Assembly (NCBI GenBank): GCA_028284745.1
Contig: JANQRC010000023.1
Coordinates: 1 to 40,574 of the forward strand
DNA: 40,574 nucleotides
Direction of reading: 5' to 3'
DNA from: Flavobacteriaceae bacterium
Lineage (GTDB): Bacteria; Bacteroidota; Bacteroidia; Flavobacteriales; Flavobacteriaceae
The notes below the pieces were generated by a model, which did no database searches, was not told where the DNA came from, and worked only from the letters and a program-made list of their open reading frames with translations. Positions 35,244 to 40,574 of this stretch are shown here, piece by piece (the stretch's first letter is position 1; every line of letters begins with the position of its first letter). The translations under genes and the position numbers were made by a program.

Positions 35244-36125
35244 CTACATGTTTTTCTTCTCAGAGGCAGAAGCGACCTTCTCCTTCCCAATAACGAGTAC
35301 ATTTTGGATAGTTTCGCCGACTCCGTTAATATCTAGCAATTCATTTATTTTATCATCATGATAAAAACCTAGCATGCAAGATCCTAGACCAAGATGCTGA
35401 CAAATAAGACTCATGTTCTGGGCAACGAAGCCAGTTTCCATCAATATAAAGCGATAGGCACGCTCTCCATATTTGATCATTTGGCGCTCAAAAACAGATG
35501 TGGTAAGTACGACACAAGAAGCACTGTCGATGTCTACCCAAGGCTTTGCTCCGGAAAAATCTCCCAAAAACGCTTGAAAATCCCCTTCCTTTAGAAGAGA
35601 AATTGAATTTTTTAAAGAACTGTAATGATATAGGCCCTTTCGTATGGCACCATTAAGGATGATCACATACAATTCGAGTGGATATAGGCCCCCCGCCGAA
35701 GGCACATGACGGAATGACCAAGTTACGTTTTCTTCCTCATTAAGTAGGGTCGATTTTGAGATACCGTAAGAATAAAATAACAAATGGTGAAGTTCTAAAA
35801 GAGAGATCTTATAACCCTCATCAAAAGAGCGGACACTATGGCGCCCTTTTAAATTATCATAGAACTCAGAGGGATTTTGATGAGTATTATATTGGTCTAG
35901 GTCATGACGCTCAAATTCATAGTAGTTTTTGTAAGGCTGACTCGATCGTTTTACGATATAAGGACTTTCAAACATGCTAATTTGAGGGACTTGTCTACGT
36001 GCTATTACCTTATTTACTTTTGAATTCTCATGATATAGTGCAGCAATGCTTTTTCCTAGAGTACGAATGCTGGTGACCTCCATATCGAGCCGGTCATACT
36101 TTTCTTTTATGTTTTCAATATTCAT
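35244..36125 (-). CDS. SagB-type azoline dehydrogenase (FMN)
   Basis: A 293-residue nitroreductase-fold flavoprotein that oxidises azolines to azoles. The FMN-binding Arg motif RHSVRSF is at 95-101. The signature loop PSAGGLYPLE is at 142-151. The catalytic Lys-Tyr pair lies in MIKYGERAYRFILMETGFVAQN (Lys218, Tyr219), the residues shown to be essential in characterised TOMM dehydrogenases. About 90 residues precede the flavin fold. It lies 11 nt after the YcaO gene and 20 nt before the ATPase. Presence of a complete dehydrogenase predicts aromatic thiazoles/oxazoles rather than azolines only. Closest functional analogue: SagB in streptolysin S biosynthesis. Confidence 0.95.
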   Translation of the reverse strand: MNIENIKEKYDRLDMEVTSIRTLGKSIAALYHENSKVNKVIARRQVPQISMFESPYIVKRSSQPYKNYYEFERHDLDQYNTHQNPSEFYDNLKGRHSVRSFDEGYKISLLELHHLLFYSYGISKSTLLNEEENVTWSFRHVPSAGGLYPLELYVIILNGAIRKGLYHYSSLKNSISLLKEGDFQAFLGDFSGAKPWVDIDSASCVVLTTSVFERQMIKYGERAYRFILMETGFVAQNMSLICQHLGLGSCMLGFYHDDKINELLDINGVGETIQNVLVIGKEKVASASEKKNM

Positions 36126-36136
36126 ATTCTTATATT

Positions 36137-37435
36137 TTATGGGAATGGATAAGGATAACGTGAGATCTGGTCATAATCCTTCCTGGGATACCCAAGTGTT
36201 GGCGGGACCTCGTACAGTCGCTTTCCTCCCCAGAAGTAAAACGGGTATCCCCCTGCCATCTGGATCAGTTGTGGAATGTAAATTTTTATGGAATAAAATC
36301 CTGCCTGATTTACATCTACGGTAGTTACATCTTTAAACAATACGTTATACCCTTTTTTCTTAAAGATTTTGAGGATACTCTGAATCTCTTCTTTATCGCT
36401 AGTTTTGCGGACCTCACGAAAGTCGATTTCTTTGTTAGGCGTTTTATTGATCCATTCATCAAAAACCTTCATCTCTTCTTTGTGAACATTATAGTAAAGC
36501 GAGTGATCTTCAAAATCTCTCAGATCCATTCGTTTTTTGTTCCAATCTGGATTCATGTTGAAAGTATGGCGTAGGTAAGAGACTGCCTGTCCGCACTCCA
36601 AGATCACTTTTTTAATAGCATCAGCATAAGTGCTTCGCGTGGAGGACCCTACAGTAATAAACTTCCCATAATCACTTTCGCCAACACAAAACCCGAACAC
36701 ACTAGGTTTTTCTAGATCGAGTGTAATATCTAGAAGGTGGAACTTAAAATTTTTAGGGTAGTATTGGTCAATATGATCTTGGATCTCTTTCGTGATCCTA
36801 ATTTTAGGAACATCTAAATGATGTGACCATGTAATAACAAACGAATCACGTTCAATGCATTCATAAAGCCCTCCCAGGATAGCTTTATAAAAATTTGAAT
36901 GTGCGGCTAATCCTGTTGAGGTATTGAACATGATATAGTAAGGATCCTCAAAAAATGGCATATATACTAGAGTCGCAGGAATAAAGGCATCTTGTCCGTC
37001 GGTAAGGTCAGTACATTTTACCCAATGCAGTTCGAGGTCTTCCGTAAGTGGTTTTATAGGGAGTTCGTTTTTCTGATAGAGCTCATGTTGTTTTTCGTGA
37101 TAAATGGCGTATTCTGAAGGATGGATTCTTTTCCCTACAGCAAGGTTCTTAAAAGAGGTTTTTAAAAGCTCATTTTTTTTATAGAATACTGGTGCGTAAC
37201 GCTCTGAAATCTCCCCTAATGTTGTTAGCATGGCTCCTTCCCAGGAATAGGCACAACCACTACCGCGTCCAGGAAAAGAGGTAGTTCCCAACATGGCAGT
37301 CTCAGAAGGAACGACTCCAAACGCTATAAGCTTGGGGTCTCCATTTTGTATGGGTAATCTTGAAATGCGCTTTAAAATGCCTGTTTCATCCGAAATAATG
37401 CATGAACACTTATCTAGAGTTTGATTGGCATACAT
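36137..37435 (-). CDS. YcaO cyclodehydratase (TOMM D-protein)
   Basis: A 432-residue YcaO enzyme that activates backbone amides with ATP so Cys, Ser or Thr side chains close into azolines. The ATG at 37435 is used because it starts 11 nt after the upstream stop, whereas the ATG at 37474 would overlap that gene. ATP-site motifs: GEISER at 74-79, STGLAAHSN at 173-181, ECIERD at 192-197, and the helix around STRSTYADAIKKVILECGQ. The C-terminus is RYPYPFP, the Pro-rich tail characteristic of azoline-forming YcaO proteins and needed for activity. It works with the ThiF-like partner encoded directly upstream. The Pro-rich tail distinguishes it from thioamide- or RimO-associated YcaO proteins. Confidence 0.95.
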   Translation of the reverse strand: MYANQTLDKCSCIISDETGILKRISRLPIQNGDPKLIAFGVVPSETAMLGTTSFPGRGSGCAYSWEGAMLTTLGEISERYAPVFYKKNELLKTSFKNLAVGKRIHPSEYAIYHEKQHELYQKNELPIKPLTEDLELHWVKCTDLTDGQDAFIPATLVYMPFFEDPYYIMFNTSTGLAAHSNFYKAILGGLYECIERDSFVITWSHHLDVPKIRITKEIQDHIDQYYPKNFKFHLLDITLDLEKPSVFGFCVGESDYGKFITVGSSTRSTYADAIKKVILECGQAVSYLRHTFNMNPDWNKKRMDLRDFEDHSLYYNVHKEEMKVFDEWINKTPNKEIDFREVRKTSDKEEIQSILKIFKKKGYNVLFKDVTTVDVNQAGFYSIKIYIPQLIQMAGGYPFYFWGGKRLYEVPPTLGYPRKDYDQISRYPYPFP

Positions 37436-37446
37436 AGTTTGATATG

Positions 37447-38418
37447 TTATTTTAATGCAATATTGGCAATCCAAGGAGATAAGTTATATTCTAATTCTGG
37501 TTTGCAAGTGTTACACAATGGGTTTTTAAGTAATTTGTGTTTCTCAGTACTCAAAGAAGGTAGTATGTTAATGATATTGCCGTATGTTTCAGGAATATCC
37601 CATTCTGTGAGAAACTTTAAAGTGTCAAAAATTGCGGTAGAGGCAATGATCTCATGGAATCCAGTAGGTGTCCAATCTGGTCGAGAAGAAATGTTCTCTT
37701 CTTTTAGGTATGCTTCATATGCTAAAAAATATTTTAAGTGCTCAATATTACTTTTTACGCGAGCAGATAAGCATTCATAGCAACCTGTTTCTTTGCCATA
37801 GAACAAAGGTCCAATGCTGCCATATCCACGCCACATACCACGAACGAGCATCCAAGGTTTGTTTTGGATCAATGCAATGTGGTTGATTTTTTCTAGAAAA
37901 TTAGGGTTCCACTCATTATTTTCTACAATGACAAAATCAGCTCTTTTGAAGGCCTTTTCTATTAAGCTGTCATTATTTTTACTGGCGAGCTTTGTAAAAT
38001 ATAAAGAGCTAAAATCACCCTTGTCAGCAATTTTTTTGAAAGAATCAAACAAATTTCCTTTTCCTATGATCTCAAGACTTTTTCCTGCTTTCATTCTTGA
38101 AAAATCATTTTGCCTTCCCAATATTCCTAAAGCTAACCCGTTAAGGTCTTTTTTAGGATTGGTATAGTATTCATTGAAGATCCCACTTTCTTTTAACTCA
38201 TTAACTACAGAGATTACTTTCTCTTCTTCATATTTCTTTTTCAAATTTTTCATTAGGTCTATAAAAGAGAGCTCTTTTTCACGAGTAGTCTTTACAATGT
38301 GAAGAAAAATAGCTTTGCTATCTTCTCCTTCGAAGCGAACAAGAAACACATCCCCTTTTGTACGTATTTGATACACATTATTCTCTTTGTCTTCAAAGAT
38401 GTCATAGTTGTTTAGCAT
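37447..38418 (-). CDS. TOMM leader-binding/ocin-ThiF-like protein (C/F-protein)
   Basis: A 323-residue degenerate E1/ThiF-like protein partnering YcaO. The ATG at 38418 is chosen over 38457, which lies inside the hairpin/U-tract at 38444-38480. The N-terminal about 85 residues form an RRE-like winged-helix region (YQIRTKGDVFLVRFEGE, SFIDLMKNLKKKYEEEKVISVVNELKESGIF) expected to bind the precursor leader. The ThiF-like domain follows with the diagnostic GPLFYGKETGCYECLSARVKSN; Cys213 and Cys216 with Cys302 and Cys305 (LCNTC near the C-terminus) form a predicted structural zinc site. No ATP-binding GxGxxG is evident, as usual for these proteins. It is the first enzyme gene after the precursor attenuator. 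Confidence 0.92.
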   Translation of the reverse strand: MLNNYDIFEDKENNVYQIRTKGDVFLVRFEGEDSKAIFLHIVKTTREKELSFIDLMKNLKKKYEEEKVISVVNELKESGIFNEYYTNPKKDLNGLALGILGRQNDFSRMKAGKSLEIIGKGNLFDSFKKIADKGDFSSLYFTKLASKNNDSLIEKAFKRADFVIVENNEWNPNFLEKINHIALIQNKPWMLVRGMWRGYGSIGPLFYGKETGCYECLSARVKSNIEHLKYFLAYEAYLKEENISSRPDWTPTGFHEIIASTAIFDTLKFLTEWDIPETYGNIINILPSLSTEKHKLLKNPLCNTCKPELEYNLSPWIANIALK

Positions 38419-38443
38419 AAGTTTCTTTGATTGGTTGATTGAT

Positions 38444-38480
38444 AAAAAAAAGCCCATACGACATCTAGGTCATATAGGCT
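38444..38480 (-). terminator. Attenuator-type terminator between precursor and enzyme genes
   Basis: On the minus strand a 12-bp stem (AGCCTATATGAC / GTCGTATGGGCT, with two G-T pairs, loop CTAGAT) is followed by eight Ts beginning at the stem's last base. It stands 22 nt after the precursor stop and 25 nt before the ThiF-like start. Partial read-through would give much more precursor mRNA than enzyme mRNA, as at sagA-sagB. Confidence 0.85.
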
Positions 38481-38502
38481 CATTCCTTTTTAGACTAACT
38501 GA

Positions 38503-38613
38503 TTAGAGGCTAATGCTGAAGTTGCAGCAACAGCAACAGTTACAATTGCATCCTGCAGCAACCATGTACTTGTCATTTTTGCCCATTGTTGAAGATAATC
38601 TCTCGATTTTCAT
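38503..38613 (-). CDS. TOMM precursor peptide, streptolysin-S-like (36 aa)
   Basis: The ATG at 38613 opens a 36-residue peptide. The leader (1-21) starts KIERLSST and ends KNDKYMVAAG; the core is CNCNCCCCCNFSISL with seven Cys at 22, 24 and 26-30 and Ser at 33 and 35, so up to nine azoles. Compared from memory with SagA of Streptococcus pyogenes, the VA-x-G boundary, five-Cys run and Phe-Ser-Ile after it are shared, whereas the long SagA Gly/Ser tail is missing. The leader lacks the exact F-x-x-x-B motif of SagA; Ile-Glu-Arg-Leu may serve instead. It is the first gene of the operon, with promoter box at 38705-38712 and an attenuator behind it. Too short for usual gene callers. Confidence 0.9.
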   Translation of the reverse strand: MKIERLSSTMGKNDKYMVAAGCNCNCCCCCNFSISL

Positions 38614-38704
38614 AATTCGAATATTTTGGTTGTGTCTACTCTATTATAGTTTTTCGACCTCCACTAATACGTTTGTACTTTATAAAAAAGTAAATAAAGC
38701 ATTC

Positions 38705-38712
38705 CAAATATA
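38705..38712 (-). promoter_or_regulatory. Predicted -7 box of the TOMM operon (TATATTTG)
   Basis: On the minus strand TATATTTG matches TAnnTTTG exactly, about 90 nt upstream of the precursor start. The nearest TTG is at 38730-38728, only 15 nt upstream, shorter than the usual 17-23, so the -33 element is weak or absent; an activator could be needed. Confidence 0.5.
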
Positions 38713-38817
38713 ATCATGTAAATCATACAAGAAGTAAGCATTTATAATAAAAAATTGAAGGAAAAACCGTAAAAAAATGAAATTCATTGAAAGGCTGCCA
38801 TATCTTTCTAATTATAA

Positions 38818-38964
38818 CACACCCCGAGAAAAAAGACCAGCGGTTGGACCCGATTGTCGATGGAGTTCATCCGGTGCTGTGAGGTCGTCATCAACAAGAA
38901 AGGACCCGCCCTAAAGGATGTTACCTTATTACAAGGAGCGAAAGCCAGTAAAGAAGAAGCATAA
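38818..38964 (+). pseudogene. Degraded coding remnant in the 38.6-39.1 kb gap
   Basis: After a stop at 38815 the frame is open to 38964. From ATG 38860 it reads MEFIRCCEVVINKKGP followed by ALKDVTLLQGAKASKEEA, protein-like and richer in G+C than its surroundings. Just beyond the stop another frame gives SFDAERPDYTWYA and a stop at 39011-39013, which could be the frameshifted continuation. I cannot name the family. The rest of the gap (38614-38817) holds the TOMM promoter region and no other small Cys-rich ORF on either strand. Confidence 0.35.
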
Positions 38965-39027
38965 TTGAGGCTCTTTCGATGCCGAGCGTCCCGATTACAC
39001 TTGGTATGCTTAAATCTTGTCCATGTT

Positions 39028-39054
39028 TCATGTCCTAATTTGAAACACTACCCA
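39028..39054 (-). repeat. Right flanking repeat of the TOMM operon
   Basis: On the plus strand it reads CATG-T-CCTAATTTG-aaa-CACTACC-c-AAA, aligned without gaps to 30128-30154 and in the same orientation. Complementary arms GTTTCA and TGAAAC surround the core. It resembles the end of an insertion element, though no transposase is present. Confidence 0.6.
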
Positions 39055-39089
39055 AAAGAACTGTTTTGGATTCTATTCTAATCCATTCA

Positions 39090-40574
39090 TTAATTCTTAA
39101 TTATTTTTTTTGTGTAAAGTTTATTCTGATATTGAATTTGCATAAAATAAATACCTTGGCTATAACCTGACAAATCTAGAACTTTATTAGTAAGATTATC
39201 TAGTAATAAAGTACCGTTTACTGAGAATAGTTTAGCCTCAAAATCTTCGTTAGTATCAATGTAAAAGTGGTCTTTAACTGGATTGGGGTAAAAATTAAAC
39301 TTTTCATTAAAAAGATTAATGTCAGTAGTGCTCAACAAGTTAGAGTCAGGCGTAGCAGTTGCAAAGTTATAAGCTGAATTTTCACCAGAGGCTCTTACAA
39401 AAATGGAAAATTCATAAGTGGTGCCATTAGTTAATCCTGTTGCTGTTGCGCTAGTTTGATTAATGTCGTAAACTGCAATCGCATCAATAAAATTTGTATC
39501 ACCTAACACTCGCCAGAAAATGTCATAGAACTCATAAGATCGACCACCTAGGTCTGGAATGTTCCACGATAGGAATGCTTCGGCATTTCCTGGTGTAGCA
39601 GTTAATGTGGGTGATTCTAAAGTGCCAAATGGTGTTGCATTTACAGCATTACTGAAAGGACCATTTTCTGAAGACCCGCCATTATCATATATTGCCCTAA
39701 CTTTAATTTCATAGGCTGTTCCCGTTATCAAACCATTTATGGTTGTTGATAGATTTGGTAACGGAACTGTAATAGTTGTTCCGCTAGAGGCAACCTCAGC
39801 ATAAGAAACCTCGTAATTTAATATTGTAAGATTATTATGATGGGTTGGTTCGTTCCAATTGATATCAATTGAGGTTTCACCAATATTCGAAACACTTAAG
39901 AAAGGCGCTAAAGATAATTGTATGGCACCTATATCTCTTAATCCATTTGCATCTTCTCTGGGATTTCCTAGAGGATCTTCGGTGATAGCGACTCCTGATA
40001 CTGGATGCAACAAGGTTGTGCTAACCGTGTCTATTAATTCTCCTGCAATATTTGGCGTAAGAAAATCAACATCAAACAACGCATTATTAGAGATTACCTC
40101 AAATGTAAAAGCATCAGGACCCGTAAGCAAAGCAGGTTGTGAAGTTATAGTTTCTAAAGCTGTTTCATCTTGTGTGACCGTGGGTTGTATCCAAGTGTTA
40201 GTATCGGCGCTAAAGCCACTGCCTGTGCCTCCAAGTGTAGTTAAAAGATTGCCTGTTGTGCTTTCAAAGTTAAATCCTAACGCAGACTCGTTAAAGTTAA
40301 TTGAACCGTTAGAGCTCTCTATTAAAGTACTTAATCCAGAATTTTGACATTGAACATTGCAAGTATTTGAGTTCCACATTAATGAAGAAGCAACAAAATT
40401 CATTGGTCCACTAGAGTCATTTATAAATCTATCGCCAAATTTAGGTGTAGAAAAATTATTGTCAACCCAAATAGAATTGACAATGTTAGTTTCATTTATA
40501 CTACCTGTAATTTTGATTCCTCCTGACAATAGCATTCTTGAACTAACGATGTTTACCTCAGCACCAGAGCTTCC
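39090..40574 (-). CDS. T9SS-secreted protein with FN3 domains (5' end outside window)
   Basis: The frame stays open to the window edge, so the 494 residues seen are the C-terminal part; the ATG at 40535 is internal. Order: the last turns of a parallel beta-helix (NSIWVDNNFSTPKFGDRFINDSSGPMNF onward) with a choice-of-anchor-Q-type ending ANGLRDIGAIQL (about 200 residues into the visible part), a first FN3 domain (SVSNIGETSIDINWNEPTHHNNLTILNYEVSYAEV), a second FN3 domain (LTATPGNAEAFLSWNIPDLGGRSYEFYDIFWRVL), and a type A sorting domain from NEKFNFYPNPVKDHFYI to the end GIYFMQIQYQNKLYTKKIIKN. The sorting domain targets it for export by the Por/type IX system and surface attachment. Likely a surface adhesin. 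It is not part of the TOMM operon. Confidence 0.92.
   Translation of the reverse strand, partial: GSSGAEVNIVSSRMLLSGGIKITGSINETNIVNSIWVDNNFSTPKFGDRFINDSSGPMNFVASSLMWNSNTCNVQCQNSGLSTLIESSNGSINFNESALGFNFESTTGNLLTTLGGTGSGFSADTNTWIQPTVTQDETALETITSQPALLTGPDAFTFEVISNNALFDVDFLTPNIAGELIDTVSTTLLHPVSGVAITEDPLGNPREDANGLRDIGAIQLSLAPFLSVSNIGETSIDINWNEPTHHNNLTILNYEVSYAEVASSGTTITVPLPNLSTTINGLITGTAYEIKVRAIYDNGGSSENGPFSNAVNATPFGTLESPTLTATPGNAEAFLSWNIPDLGGRSYEFYDIFWRVLGDTNFIDAIAVYDINQTSATATGLTNGTTYEFSIFVRASGENSAYNFATATPDSNLLSTTDINLFNEKFNFYPNPVKDHFYIDTNEDFEAKLFSVNGTLLLDNLTNKVLDLSGYSQGIYFMQIQYQNKLYTKKIIKN

Noticed and set aside
38419..38457. Upstream ATG of the ThiF-like protein giving 13 extra residues
   Set aside because: This start lies in the base of the attenuator hairpin and U-tract; the ATG at 38418 follows it and begins directly with the conserved leader-binding region.
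38513..38713. Plus-strand ORF with a Gln-rich start (LQQQQQLQ) opposite the precursor
   Set aside because: The Gln run is just the complement of the Cys codons; there is no domain or start context, and the minus-strand reading fits the operon and SagA-like pattern.
38926..39036. Minus-strand short ORF beginning MKHGQDLSIPSV as a second TOMM precursor
   Set aside because: It has no Cys cluster and overlaps the coding-like remnant on the plus strand; nothing suggests a leader/core division.
1..40574. CRISPR arrays, tRNA or rRNA genes, and prophage or integrase genes
   Set aside because: No regularly spaced direct repeats, no cloverleaf with a GTTCRA-type T-arm in a gene-free stretch, and no integrase, transposase or phage structural gene were found on reading.

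Overview
The window looks like a chromosomal segment of a marine-type member of the Bacteroidota, most likely family Flavobacteriaceae. The evidence is the TonB-dependent receptors with an N-terminal carboxypeptidase-regulatory-like domain, a type IX secretion (T9SS) C-terminal sorting domain, the patatin-BamA fusion, the long insertion in LspA, AT-rich leaders without Shine-Dalgarno sequences, and promoters of the Bacteroidetes form TTG-N17-20-TAnnTTTG. No rRNA, tRNA or CRISPR array was seen.

Region 1 (1 to about 27.8 kb) is ordinary chromosome. In order it holds a partial sulfurtransferase, a secreted beta-repeat protein, lspA, 5-formyl-THF cyclo-ligase, uvrC, and a patatin/BamA phospholipase. 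Next is an aromatic amino-acid catabolism block: hmgA and hppD for tyrosine, then a DUF3108 protein, tryptophan 2,3-dioxygenase, an M23 peptidase and pgi in a tight run. A large TonB-dependent receptor, a small membrane protein, a lipoprotein, gpsA, an Xaa-Pro aminopeptidase, a sortilin-type beta-propeller protein, an overlapping aspartoacylase-like/RimK-like pair and a secreted DUF4430 protein follow. Between hppD and the DUF3108 gene there is a consensus promoter and a terminator with no ORF between them, a candidate small RNA.

Region 2 (about 27.8 to 30.1 kb) looks like a recombination scar: a class IV aminotransferase reduced to its C-terminal end, a complete secreted M20 peptidase, and non-coding debris.

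Region 3 (30.1 to 38.7 kb, minus strand, visibly AT-richer) is the most interesting part. It is a complete thiazole/oxazole-modified microcin (TOMM/LAP) operon with a streptolysin-S-like precursor. A 36-residue peptide with core CNCNCCCCCNFSISL is followed by a 12-bp hairpin and U-tract, then a leader-binding ThiF-like protein, a YcaO cyclodehydratase with a C-terminal PYPFP, a SagB-type FMN dehydrogenase with a Lys-Tyr motif, an ABC ATPase, an ABC-2 permease, a small M50 (site-2-protease-like) metalloprotease, a TPR lipoprotein, and a dedicated TonB-dependent outer-membrane receptor. All spacings are from -4 to +21 nt except after the precursor. As I read it, the precursor is cyclodehydrated and oxidised to a polyazole, its leader may be removed by the M50 protease, and it is exported across the inner membrane by the ABC pair. 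The lipoprotein and receptor would add an outer-membrane step (re-uptake, export or immunity) that Gram-positive SLS clusters do not have. Two related 27-bp sequences in the same orientation flank the operon, suggesting mobile-element relics and horizontal arrival.

Region 4 (38.8 to 40.6 kb) has a degraded coding remnant and the 3' part of a large T9SS-secreted protein with fibronectin III domains that runs off the window.
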